From Thalassobacillus cyri (GTDB taxonomy: Bacteria > Bacillota > Bacilli > Bacillales > Halobacillaceae), in the NCBI RefSeq assembly GCF_900107755.1, contig NZ_FNQR01000004.1:276754-340753 (forward strand): DNA of 64,000 nt, given 5' to 3'. The translations under genes were made by a program, and so were the position numbers. Below, one piece after another: positions 1 through 8,612 of this stretch (its first letter is position 1; each line of letters opens with the position of its first letter). The notes below the pieces were generated by a model, which worked only from the letters and a program-made list of their open reading frames with translations, did not search any database and was not told the DNA's origin.

Positions 1-60
1 AGGCCCCAGGAAATAAGCTCTCTTTGTAGCTGTTACGATGATTGAATGATTCTGTATACT

Positions 61-285
61 GATGTTTCCGTTACTCTTATAAAAGCAAGGAGGTCCGGGA
101 AATTGCGAGACTCCAATGGGAGGATAGGAGATGGTGAGATCCCGCAAGGCGGAGCCTGAAGATGCTCACCGTACGCCCATGGAAAGCGAGTGATTTCCCG
201 GACCTCCAAACGCTCATCAACATAACGGAAACATTTTCTCTCGAAACTGAGTCTTCAACTAAAGGGAGCTTTACTTGAAAATCAA
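61..285. repeat. Interspersed palindromic repeat, copy 1
   Basis: The element has nested inverted repeats. The outer pair is ATGTTTCCGTT at 62-72 against AACGGAAACAT at 224-234. The inner pair is GGAGGTCCGGGAAATT at 89-104 against ATTTCCCGGACCTCC at 193-207. The 3' flank at 241-273 (TCTCGAAACTGAGTCTTCAA followed by an AAAGGGAGCTT motif) recurs at 54950-54980 and, diverged, at 27048-27080. There is no credible coding potential. The best match is the copy at 54710-54980, which has the same arms with an extra block inserted between them. It resembles a MITE or REP-like family, and mobility is inferred only. Confidence 0.8.
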
Positions 286-306
286 CACTAAGATTTAAAA
301 GAACCT

Positions 307-954
307 TTATTTTAGGTCATTCAGGTTATCAAAAATATGATCTGGTTCGACATCCAGTGATGGCCACTGGATTTTTTGCCGATTGACCCAGGCAGTCGTG
401 AAGCCGTAACTTTTAGCACCTGCGATATCCCAAGGGTTGCTCGATAAGAATAAAATATTTTCCGGGTCAGCTATTTTTAGTTGTTTTTGAGCATAGGCAT
501 AAGCTGCTGGTGCCGGTTTGTAAACTTTTGGCTCATCTGCGCTCAACACCCTGAATGTATGCTCGAGCTGATTATTTTCTAATAATGGCTGGAGCATAGA
601 TGGGGTGCCGTTTGAGAAAATAGTCAAGGAGTTATCTGGTAAATGATCCTTGACGTTGTCAACCTCTTCATATGGTTGTAAATGCAGGTAGGCATCCATC
701 AATTTCTCTATATCCCCAGAATGAAAATCAGCCTGGTTGATTTGCAGTGCATCCTTCAGCGCGTTTTGGGTAATTTGGTCAAAAGGCAGATAGCCATCGA
801 TCAACTGTCGGATCATAAAATAATGTACCTGTCTTCTGCGCCATTCCTGGCTGATTGCATCTCCTTTATTCGGGTATTTTTCCTCCAGCTTTTCTGTGAC
901 TGAATGGACATCGAACAGGGTACCATAAGCATCAAATACATAGGAATCAAACAT
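307..954 (-). CDS. Haloacid dehalogenase, type II (HAD superfamily hydrolase)
   Basis: A 215-residue cytosolic HAD enzyme of the L-2-haloacid dehalogenase type. Motif I is DAYGTLFD, with the nucleophile Asp at residue 8. Motif II is the SNG in LTIFSNGTP, the motif III lysine lies in PKVYKPAP, and LFLSSNPWDIAGA matches the SSNxWD signature of type II haloacid dehalogenases. Length is normal for the family. Family members cleave halogen from 2-haloalkanoic acids with an aspartyl-ester intermediate, but many bacillar homologues have untested substrates, so the physiological role is open. It is a single gene, divergent from the ctaA-like gene, and a good Shine-Dalgarno (AAAGGAGG on the minus strand) precedes the ATG. 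Confidence 0.85.
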   Translation of the reverse strand: MFDSYVFDAYGTLFDVHSVTEKLEEKYPNKGDAISQEWRRRQVHYFMIRQLIDGYLPFDQITQNALKDALQINQADFHSGDIEKLMDAYLHLQPYEEVDNVKDHLPDNSLTIFSNGTPSMLQPLLENNQLEHTFRVLSADEPKVYKPAPAAYAYAQKQLKIADPENILFLSSNPWDIAGAKSYGFTTAWVNRQKIQWPSLDVEPDHIFDNLNDLK

Positions 955-1136
955 GTTATAGCCTCCTTTCCATTAAATCTTCCCTATGAGCTCAGAGGTT
1001 AAAACAATTGGTTCACAAAATGTTCATGGGCTAAATATGTCTAATCGCTTCTTATATGGTAGAATATCATGATATGATTTCTATAGTTGTGTAATTTGTC
1101 ATCGAGTTCACTCGACTGAAATAGAGGGATAAGCTG

Positions 1137-2024
1137 ATGCGAAAATTTTCAATTTTTACTGTCATATTTACGTTTGTCGCATTGATATTAGGCAACCTGG
1201 TCGTTGCGACAGAATCTGGTGATGCATGTGGTACGGACTGGCCGTTTTGTAACGGTTCCCTGATACCCGCGTTTACGGATTACCATGTGGTGATCGAATA
1301 TTCTCATCGAATTTTCACCACGATGTTGGGGTTAGTCATTCTGATCAATGCGGTGGGTGCTTATATTAAAAACCGCCAATCGAAAGCAGTCCGCCGATTA
1401 TCAATTCTAAGCTTCGGTTTATTGATTCTACAATCAGTAATCGGGGGATTGAATGTATTATTAGGTACACCGCCAGGTTTTTCAACCTTCGATGTCATGT
1501 TCAGTCAATTGCTGCTGCTGACCATGGTATTGTTGAGCTACAGCCTTCATGAAAGCGAGTCGCCTGTGGAGCCCCATCATAGGGAAGCTGTAGCCATGAG
1601 TTATAAAGCCTTTACGTTAGGATTTGTGTTTTATATTTTTCAAACTGTACTCGGTGCCTTTTTCAAACATAGCCGTGCCTCCAATGTAATGTTGGACCTT
1701 CCGGCTCATGAATATCTGATTAAAAGTGAAAGTATAGCCAATGTGGTCTATTCCTTGCATTGGGTAGCTACTGTCATCGTTTTTGTTGGTGCTTTATGGT
1801 TTTTGATCTACTCTATGAAATTCCGCTATCATTTACCATTGGCATGGCTATACTTCATTTTTATCCTGTTGAATGCCGCTATTGGGATAATGATAGTCGT
1901 CACCAAAAACACAGTGTTAATGTCATCGATTCATATGATCGTTTCAACAATGACGATGGTGATCGGCGGCAGCATACTTGGAGGCTACTGGTTCAAGTTG
2001 AAAAAAAGAAAGATGAATATTTAA
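1137..2024 (+). CDS. CtaA/COX15-family heme A synthase-like membrane protein, divergent
   Basis: A 295-residue polytopic membrane protein with about eight hydrophobic segments. The first half keeps the CtaA hallmarks: a cysteine pair in CGTDWPFC and the heme-binding EYSHR (His57). The second half has His208 (SLHW) and His266 (SIHM) at the places of the other heme ligands. The fourth ligand, expected near residue 124, is Gln (FSQLL), and the second-half cysteine pair of B. subtilis CtaA is missing. CtaA hydroxylates the C8 methyl of heme O to make heme A for cytochrome aa3 oxidase. This gene is alone, with no ctaB or cta operon nearby. It could be a paralogue with a different job; family membership is firm and function is not. 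Confidence 0.75.
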   Translation: MRKFSIFTVIFTFVALILGNLVVATESGDACGTDWPFCNGSLIPAFTDYHVVIEYSHRIFTTMLGLVILINAVGAYIKNRQSKAVRRLSILSFGLLILQSVIGGLNVLLGTPPGFSTFDVMFSQLLLLTMVLLSYSLHESESPVEPHHREAVAMSYKAFTLGFVFYIFQTVLGAFFKHSRASNVMLDLPAHEYLIKSESIANVVYSLHWVATVIVFVGALWFLIYSMKFRYHLPLAWLYFIFILLNAAIGIMIVVTKNTVLMSSIHMIVSTMTMVIGGSILGGYWFKLKKRKMNI

Positions 2025-2064
2025 AAGGTCTGAGTCTGCTATTAAGCAGGCTCAGACCTTTTTT
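2023..2064 (+). terminator. Rho-independent terminator after the ctaA-like gene
   Basis: The arms AAAAGGTCTGAGTCTGCT and AGCAGGCTCAGACCTTTTTT form a long near-perfect stem followed by a T-run. It starts directly at the stop codon. The A-rich 5' arm could also let it stop the converging helicase gene from the other strand. Confidence 0.9.
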
Positions 2065-2091
2065 GTATTTCTCTACTGCTGATTGCTTATT

Positions 2092-5000
2092 TTACATATC
2101 CAAAAGCTGGCGGATTTCGTCCTCTTTCAGGCTGGTAAGCATCGTTTCGCCTGGCTGGATGATTTGGTCGACGAGATCGCGTTTCTTTTGTTGGAGCTGA
2201 TGGATGCGTTCTTCAATCGTACCCTCCGCAAGCATCCGGATGACTTGGACTACTTTCTTCTGGCCGATTCGGTGTGCGCGACCGGCGGCTTGTTCTTCAA
2301 TTGCCGGGTTCCACCATAAATCATACAGGATCACGGTGTCGGCGCCAGTGAGGTTCAAACCGGTGCCGCCTGCTTTCAAGGAAATCAGAAAGGCATCTTT
2401 TTCTCCTTCATTGAAACGTTCGACCTGGGCGAGCCGGTCTTCCGATTTTGTGCTGCCATCCAAATAAAATGTCTCCATGCCCATCCCTTCCATTTCTTGA
2501 TAAAGAATCTTCAGCATGCTGGAAAATTGCGAGAAGATAAGAATACGGTGGCAGCCTTCTTTCAATTCTGTAACTAACTCTTTCAGCTGCGTCAGTTTGC
2601 CAGAATCACCTTGGTAATTCTCTACAAATAATCCCGGGTGACAGCAAATTTGCCTTAGTCGGGTCAAACCAGCAAGAATTTCTAATTTACCGCGCTTGAA
2701 TCCTTTAGAAGCAATGGTTTCTTTAACTTCTGACTGAATTTTTTCCAGGTAGGCAAGGTAGATCTGCTTTTGTTCTGTTGTCAATTCGGAGTACTGGGTG
2801 GTTTCAATTTTATCTGGAAGCTCTGATAATACATCTTTTTTCAGTCGTCTTAAAATGAAAGGTCTGGTCATCCTCGCGATTTTTTCGGGTTTCATAGCCA
2901 GGAACTTTTTCTTATTCGTATAGAAGCCGGGCATGATCGTCCGAAAAATCGACCATAGTTCATTTAATGAGTTTTCGATCGGTGTCCCGCTTAAGGCAAA
3001 GCGGTGAACCGCATTGATTGAGCGCGTCGCTTGAGCGGTTTTCGTCTGCTCGTTTTTGATGGCCTGGGCTTCATCCAAAATCAATGCGTGAAACTTCTTA
3101 TCCGAATAGTCAGTTATGTCCTGACGCAGCAATGGATAAGAGGTGATGATGATGTCATACTTCTCACTCCCATCGAGCAAGCTTTGCCTAGTCTCCGGAT
3201 CACCGGAAACTGCCTGGACGCTCAAGTTCGGGGCAAATCGTTCGATTTCTTTTTTCCAATTATAAACGAGCGAAGCAGGTGCAACGATTAAAGCTAAGTC
3301 TGTCATTTTTCCTTCTTGCTTTTCAGAAAGCAGGAAGCTGATACTTTGTAATGTTTTTCCTAGTCCCATATCATCAGCAAGAATGCCGCCGAATCTGTAA
3401 TTGGCGAGCGTTTTCATCCAACGGAACCCGGTCAGCTGGTAATCACGCATGTCTGCATTCAAATGCTCTGGTACAGAAACGTCGAAAACCGAGGGGTCAC
3501 GTAAGCGGCTGATCAGAGCGTCGAAGTCGATGTTCCGTTCATCCTTTTTCGTGTGGAGAACCTCATCTACCTGCAGACTGCGGGCCTGAGCCAGTTGGAC
3601 ATGATTATGATCGATATCATCTACATCCAGTTCAAATTCATCTGCCAGTCGCCTGAAGCGGTCAAAGGCTGGAGAATCCAGAGCCAGTAAAGCACCCTCA
3701 GATAATTTATAATAGCGTTTCTTTTCAATGACAGCTTTCATCACTTCAGAAATATCATCAGCGGTTATCCCTTCCATGGAAAAGGCAATATCGAGCCAAT
3801 TTCCTTCCTCGGACATTTCAACGGCTGGTGCGAGTTCAGTTTCAGAGTACTTCAGCATGTTATTGACTGCGCCTGATAGATAGACATCCGCCAGTTCTTT
3901 CAGTATAGGCAGCTGTTCAGCAAGGAAGAAAAATATCTCATCTTCATCCGTCAAATGAACATGTTCCCCGTCAAATTTGAATTCACTCGCTTCAATGATA
4001 TACATGATTGCATTTTCCTCAGCTGTCTTCCGCTGAATAAGAACATCATCTTCCGGTTCAGCAGCTAAAAATGGCCGAATTAGATGCTGGCCATAATAAA
4101 AGCGCAAATCAGCGGTCAAGGCGCCATTATGGATATCGAGGTAAACTTCTGCTGTCAATGGTTCCCGTATCACAGTCTCTTGTACTGGCTGAGTGTAATA
4201 GACATTGGCTATTTTTTCTAATTCTGGCATCACTTCGGACAGGACAGGCTCCATGAATTTACGGGAAATCGTGTGATTGCCATTAGATCGATAGGGAAGC
4301 ACACTCATGATATTTTCATAAATTGATTTCTGCTGTTCAGAAATTTTATAAAAATGCCCGTTACGATAAAGCAGGCTGTAGGTCGATAAGTACACATACT
4401 GCTTTAAATCCGAGAGATGAAGCTGAAAATTTTCTTCGTCTTTTGTCACTTGAATGGTAAGTGGAGGTAGTTCTTCATGTAACTCCCATTCTTCATAACT
4501 GGACTTCAATTCATGCAGACTGCTGTTACGTTCAGCGAGCCTGGCAAGCAGCGAATTTGCGAAAGTGGGCGGAAGGATCAATCTCCGCCTATCGACAGAG
4601 TGGTTCCAGTAAGAGTCCTTGTAAAACTGCTCCTGAATCAATATTTGCTGGAGCAGGCCGAATATCTCTTTGTCGCTTTGGGCGAGCTGGTGCTCTTCTG
4701 GACGATAGCTGAACTTGTTCGTAATGGAGCAAGGACTTTCAACAAGCACATGGTCGATTAGCTCCTGTATGTTTTTGATGACATACAAGTAATTGCTTCC
4801 CAGTTTCATTTCCAGTCCCAACACGTTTTTTCCCATTGTCGATTGTATGTGAAGCTGATAATGGACGGTCAATGTTTCACGCTCGCCTAAAGCGGACTGT
4901 CCTTGACTTTGATTCATAAAAGCTTCGGTCAAACGTTTAGAAAAGTGGTCTCGGTCGATTGGTAAGAACTGTGACTCATATGTTTCCGTTTTTTCATCGG

Positions 5001-5304
5001 TTATGCCGGACTCTTTTAACGCACGTTCCCGAATAGCCAGCAGGACAGCGGCTATGTGTTTACAACTGTAAAAACTGTTATAGGCTGGACATTCGCATTT
5101 TGCTTCCAAATCATCATCATTGAAAAAAAAGATCCGTACCTCGTAATCCTCCGTTCCTGTTACAACAGCTCGCCAGGAGTTGATTGACTGATTGTGGGTG
5201 AGTCCGTGGACTTTGCCGCCAGTAAAATACCGTCTTCCTCTTGAATAAAAGGTTGATCCGGTAATCTTCTTGATATCATTCGGTTCCAATAAATATGACT
5301 GCAT
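2092..5304 (-). CDS. SWIM zinc-finger SNF2-family helicase (YwqA-like)
   Basis: About 1070 residues. A SWIM-type zinc finger (CxCx10CxH in CECPAYNSFYSCKHI) lies near residue 70, followed by a long bacterial SNF2-associated region. The SNF2 ATPase core has Walker A ADDMGLGKT near residue 640 and DEAQ near 745, and the C-terminal helicase lobe has GGTGLNLTGAD and the QAAGRAHRIGQ motif VI. It is predicted to be an ATP-driven DNA translocase; B. subtilis YwqA is the nearest relative I recognise. I chose the ATG at 5304 because AGGATG lies at the right distance. The upstream in-frame ATG at 5328 has no ribosome site and sits just downstream of a TATAAT (5340-5345 on the minus strand), so it may be at the transcript start. 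Confidence 0.9.
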   Translation of the reverse strand: MQSYLLEPNDIKKITGSTFYSRGRRYFTGGKVHGLTHNQSINSWRAVVTGTEDYEVRIFFFNDDDLEAKCECPAYNSFYSCKHIAAVLLAIRERALKESGITDEKTETYESQFLPIDRDHFSKRLTEAFMNQSQGQSALGERETLTVHYQLHIQSTMGKNVLGLEMKLGSNYLYVIKNIQELIDHVLVESPCSITNKFSYRPEEHQLAQSDKEIFGLLQQILIQEQFYKDSYWNHSVDRRRLILPPTFANSLLARLAERNSSLHELKSSYEEWELHEELPPLTIQVTKDEENFQLHLSDLKQYVYLSTYSLLYRNGHFYKISEQQKSIYENIMSVLPYRSNGNHTISRKFMEPVLSEVMPELEKIANVYYTQPVQETVIREPLTAEVYLDIHNGALTADLRFYYGQHLIRPFLAAEPEDDVLIQRKTAEENAIMYIIEASEFKFDGEHVHLTDEDEIFFFLAEQLPILKELADVYLSGAVNNMLKYSETELAPAVEMSEEGNWLDIAFSMEGITADDISEVMKAVIEKKRYYKLSEGALLALDSPAFDRFRRLADEFELDVDDIDHNHVQLAQARSLQVDEVLHTKKDERNIDFDALISRLRDPSVFDVSVPEHLNADMRDYQLTGFRWMKTLANYRFGGILADDMGLGKTLQSISFLLSEKQEGKMTDLALIVAPASLVYNWKKEIERFAPNLSVQAVSGDPETRQSLLDGSEKYDIIITSYPLLRQDITDYSDKKFHALILDEAQAIKNEQTKTAQATRSINAVHRFALSGTPIENSLNELWSIFRTIMPGFYTNKKKFLAMKPEKIARMTRPFILRRLKKDVLSELPDKIETTQYSELTTEQKQIYLAYLEKIQSEVKETIASKGFKRGKLEILAGLTRLRQICCHPGLFVENYQGDSGKLTQLKELVTELKEGCHRILIFSQFSSMLKILYQEMEGMGMETFYLDGSTKSEDRLAQVERFNEGEKDAFLISLKAGGTGLNLTGADTVILYDLWWNPAIEEQAAGRAHRIGQKKVVQVIRMLAEGTIEERIHQLQQKKRDLVDQIIQPGETMLTSLKEDEIRQLLDM

Positions 5305-5490
5305 AGTGAGCATCCTATCTAAATACATTATTTACGTTCATTATATCAGGGATGACAAATCATTTCCTTTTGTATCGATGAGAATTTGTTTCATTCTAAA
5401 CAGGTGATTACTATCAATAAACAATTAGCATCATTATATACAATTCATACACAAGTACGTCATGAAGTATACACAATTAGCCCCATTGCC

Positions 5491-5540
5491 CGTGATTCCT
5501 ATCACAAAGCCCAGATAGTTATGAAGATAAAATGAAGTTG
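5491..5540 (+). promoter_or_regulatory. Fnr/Crp-type operator and promoter of nirK
   Basis: The palindrome CGTGATTCCTATCACA (5491-5506) matches the Bacillus Fnr/Crp half-sites GTGA-N6-TCAC. A -10-like TAAAAT is at 5528-5533, which predicts a start near 5540. The operator centre (5498.5) is then about 41.5 bases upstream, the distance of a class II activator. No good -35 is visible, which fits an activator-dependent promoter. It suggests oxygen-controlled expression of the nitrite reductase cluster. The motif is seen; the identity of the regulator is inferred. Confidence 0.65.
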
Positions 5541-5572
5541 AAAAGACGAGGAATCCTAGAGCCGCATATTTT

Positions 5573-5599
5573 CGAAACTTATTGATTAAAAAAGTTTCG
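5573..5599 (+). other. Stem-loop in the nirK leader
   Basis: CGAAACTT and AAGTTTCG form an 8-bp stem with an 11-base A/T loop in the predicted nirK 5' leader. No T-run follows, so it is more likely an mRNA-stability or regulatory hairpin than a terminator. Confidence 0.4.
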
Positions 5600-5678
5600 T
5601 TTCAGGCCTGCATCTTTCGTTGTCATCTCCTCTTCTTTTCAGATGGAGAATTTTAATCTAATAAAAGAGGTGGAAGCA

Positions 5679-6746
5679 ATGAAAAAGATGACAGTTTGGA
5701 TCGGTTTCCTTTTATTGCTCGGATTGATTGTCGGTTGTGCCCAGCAAGGGGAAGGAGCTACAGGTAAGGGTGATCAAGATGCAGATGGAAAAGTGGAAGC
5801 AGCCTCAGGGGAAAAAATAGAAGCCATTGAGCCTCACCAGGGTTTAAATCAAGACCCTATTCCATTGAAGGTAGAGCGTGTCGGTGAAAATGAGGTAAAC
5901 GTCGAGATGACTGCTCAGATTACGGATATCGAGATTGAAAAAGGTTATTTTTATAAGGCTTGGACATTCAATGGGCAGGCGCCGGGTCCGGTGGTTGTCG
6001 TGGAAGAAGGAGACATGATCAATTTCACTCTCAAGAATATGGACCCGGCTATCCCGCATAGCATGGATTTTCATGCTGTCCATACCGCTCCATCGAAAAA
6101 CTTCGCAGACGTAGAACCTGATGAAACAGGGACCTTCCGTTTTCCTGCCACTAAGCCTGGCGTATTCATGTATCATTGCGGAACAAAACCTATCTTAAGC
6201 CACATCGCCAATGGAATGCATGGCACCATCATCGTCAAACCAAAGGACGGCTATCCTAACGATGATGTTATCGATCGGGAATTTATTATGCTTCAAAATG
6301 AATGGTACAAATACAATGACCTGGAGGATTTTTCTAACGGGGAACCAAGTCAGGTTGCTTTTTCTGTAAAATCATTCGATGAAGATGGCCGTAACACCAA
6401 TGGCGATACTTTCACTTTAAAGGATGAGCCACTGCTTGCTAAAGTAGGCGACCGTATCCGGATGTACATCAATAATGTTGGACCGAATGAAACAAGCTCT
6501 TTCCACGTGGTTGGTACCATTTTCGACGATGTCTATATGGACGGTAACCCTTATAACCACTTTAAAGGATTACAAACGGTCATGCTTCCAGCCAGTGGGG
6601 GAGCAGTCGTGGAATTCACTGTAACCGAGGTAGGCAGTTATCCAATCGTAACCCATCAATTCAACCATGCTCAAAAAGGGGCTGTTGCAATACTGAAGGT
6701 GACCGAAACCGGAGAAGATGACGGGAAGGCTGTCATGAGTCACTGA
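5679..6746 (+). CDS. nirK: Copper-containing nitrite reductase (lipoprotein)
   Basis: A 355-residue two-cupredoxin CuNIR that reduces nitrite to nitric oxide. An N-terminal signal with lipobox IVGC predicts a lipid anchor on the outer face of the membrane. Type 1 copper ligands are His127, Cys167, His175 and Met180. Type 2 ligands are His132, His166 and His330, and the catalytic Asp130 (HSMDFH) and His276 (SFHVVG) are present. The CGTKPILSHIANGM stretch is the Geobacillus-type spacing, with one residue fewer between Cys and His than in Alcaligenes-type NirK. The start at 5679 has AGAGGTGG upstream; an earlier in-frame ATG at 5643 has none. All active-site residues are intact. It is followed by nosD-nosL-nosY-nosF, which is unusual because those genes normally serve nosZ. 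Confidence 0.93.
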   Translation: MKKMTVWIGFLLLLGLIVGCAQQGEGATGKGDQDADGKVEAASGEKIEAIEPHQGLNQDPIPLKVERVGENEVNVEMTAQITDIEIEKGYFYKAWTFNGQAPGPVVVVEEGDMINFTLKNMDPAIPHSMDFHAVHTAPSKNFADVEPDETGTFRFPATKPGVFMYHCGTKPILSHIANGMHGTIIVKPKDGYPNDDVIDREFIMLQNEWYKYNDLEDFSNGEPSQVAFSVKSFDEDGRNTNGDTFTLKDEPLLAKVGDRIRMYINNVGPNETSSFHVVGTIFDDVYMDGNPYNHFKGLQTVMLPASGGAVVEFTVTEVGSYPIVTHQFNHAQKGAVAILKVTETGEDDGKAVMSH

Positions 6747-6750
6747 TTAC

Positions 6751-6782
6751 GTAGGAGGGGCTATGTGTAGGCATAGCTCCTG
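6751..6782 (+). other. Intergenic hairpin between nirK and nosD
   Basis: GAGGGGCTATG and CATAGCTCC pair around a short loop, followed only by TGTTTCT, so it is a weak terminator at best. It could limit read-through or protect the 3' end of an abundant nirK mRNA. Confidence 0.45.
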
Positions 6783-6811
6783 TTTCTCTGAAGTTGAGGG
6801 AGGTGGTTAGA

Positions 6812-8154
6812 GTGAAGGTCCTGTTCAGCCTATTGTTCTTTTTTTTATGGTTAGTCCCATCCATCGTCTATGCTGAAACGATAAAAGTAACGGAAGGCGA
6901 GGATCTTCAAGCAATTATCGATGCAGCAGAGCCGGGGGATGAGATTCAATTAGCAAAAGGAGTCTATACTGGTCCATTTGTGATACGGGAATCTATTATA
7001 CTGCAAGGAGAAAAGGGTGCGAAAATTGTAGGGACTGGAGAAGGTTTCGTCCTCAAAGTCACTGCCGATGATGTGACAGTAGAAGGACTCATGATCGAAA
7101 AAAGCGGGTCTCAGAACGCTGGTATTTCCGTGGCTGGGAATCGCGTACACATCAAAGGAAATACCATTGGTGATGTCTTTAATGGTGTAGAAGTCAAGGA
7201 GGCATACGCTCCGATTATTGAAAAGAATAGTATAAGCAGCTATACCGATGATCGCCATAAAGGCTTTGGAATTTATCTTATTGATAGCCCCCATGCCCAA
7301 GTGAGAGGTAATTATCTCTCTCAACTCCAGGATGGCGTCTATGTATCTTTTTCAAACCTGTGTCAGGTAACCGGAAATTTTATCCGCAAGGCGCGCTATG
7401 GCGTGCATACGATGGATTCCACCGTGTGGTAATCAACGATAATGAGGTATATGAAACCCGTAACGGGTTGATGATCATGCAAAGCTATGAAGTACGCATC
7501 AAAGGAAATAAACTTCATGATAATACGCTGCTGGACGGAGCAGGAATTTTTATGTTCGATACTTTCGACTCTCAAATAAAAAATAATCGCATTGTTGATA
7601 ATCGTAAGGGAATCTATCTGGAAAATGCGATTGGAAATGATATCTCATTTAACAAAATAGCCGGGAATCACCTTGGACTCGACGTTGGGGAAGCATCCAA
7701 GGACAATAGAAACTTTCTAAATAATTTCCTTCACAATAATCAGCAGGTCGTTACCACTATCAATAGTGAAAATGATTTTTTCGTGAGTGAGCATGGAAAC
7801 TACTGGGATGATCAACGTCATATTACGCTCGACGGGAATACTCTGGTCGATTTTGCGTATAAAAGCGGGGATGCTTTCCATCATATGATTGCAGAAGAAC
7901 CGTTGCTGCAGGCTTTTTCCGGAAGTCCGGCAATCCAAATGTGGAATGCGATAGAGCAGTTCACACCTATCCCCTCTGATACGTTCATTACGGATCCCTA
8001 TCCATTGGTGGAGCCAGCGCCAATAGATCATATCGGGACAGAAGCGGAAGCACTTGAAGAAGGAAAAATGCTGGCGGGACCGGCTTTGTTTTTTTCAAGC
8101 TTGGTCGTATTCAGTAGTGGATTGATGATTATGGCAAGGAGGCGGAGGTTATGA
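6812..8154 (+). pseudogene. nosD: nosD, copper-maturation protein, interrupted by a frameshift
   Basis: NosD is a secreted right-handed beta-helix (carbohydrate-binding/CASH repeat) protein that works with the NosFY ABC transporter in copper-site maturation of nitrous oxide reductase. The GTG start at 6812 has GGGAGGTGG upstream and begins a signal peptide ending in IVYA. The frame stops at 7432, and the rest of the protein continues in another frame to 8154. A C-terminal membrane helix followed by ARRRRL closes it. The break lies at about 7415-7428: the upstream frame reads HTMDST and the downstream frame resumes with VINDNEV. One missing base, for example ACC-GGT-GTG-GTA, would restore a continuous reading. 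It may be a real lesion or a sequencing error. It overlaps nosL by 4 bases. Confidence 0.8.
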
Positions 8155-8597
8155 AAAAATGGTGGCTGTTATTATTGCTGGTTATTGCAACCGGGTGTGC
8201 AGCCGGGGAGGCAGCAGGGCCGGCAGAGATTGATCCATCCGTAGACAGCTGCGCGCTTTGCCATATGGGAATCCAACAGGTGGAAGCAGCCAGCCAAGTC
8301 ATCATGGATGATGGGACCCCGGAAAAATTCGATGACATCGGATGTATGCTTACGTATATGAAAGAAAATGAAACCAATCAGGCTTTTGTGCAAGATTACC
8401 ATACTCAAAAATGGGTAGATTTTGAGGAAGCCTATATCGTACATGAACCACGTATGGAGACTCCGATGAACTACGGTTTTATTGCATTCCAAAAGAAAGT
8501 GGATGCGGAGGAGTTTGTAGCCGTAAATGGAGGAGAAGTATACGAAGGAATGGAAGTCATGAATGCCGAGTTGCAAAGGGGAAATATGCAGCATTAA
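8151..8597 (+). CDS. nosL: NosL family copper-binding lipoprotein
   Basis: 148 residues with a short signal and lipobox ATGC, so predicted to be anchored on the outer face of the membrane. The NosL signature appears as CALCHMGI (two Cys and a Met). The middle region FDDIGCMLTYM and the C-terminal FIAFQKKVDAEEF segment are typical of the family. NosL is a Cu(I) chaperone that hands copper to the NosDFY complex. The ATG overlaps the nosD stop (ATGA), so the two are translationally coupled. Its presence next to nirK and not nosZ suggests copper delivery to CuNIR, which is inference. Confidence 0.88.
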   Translation: MKKWWLLLLLVIATGCAAGEAAGPAEIDPSVDSCALCHMGIQQVEAASQVIMDDGTPEKFDDIGCMLTYMKENETNQAFVQDYHTQKWVDFEEAYIVHEPRMETPMNYGFIAFQKKVDAEEFVAVNGGEVYEGMEVMNAELQRGNMQH

Positions 8598-8612
8598 CAG
8601 GAGGTGAAGAAG

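Noticed and set aside
1760..2467. Three plus-strand frames over the end of the ctaA-like gene and the helicase
   Set aside because: They lie out of frame or antisense to well-supported proteins, cross the terminator and have no family resemblance.
7360..8154. A separate gene starting at 7360 (263 codons)
   Set aside because: Its first 20 or so codons overlap the end of the upstream frame and do not look like NosD, while the rest continues the beta-helix exactly. It is the second half of a frameshifted nosD.
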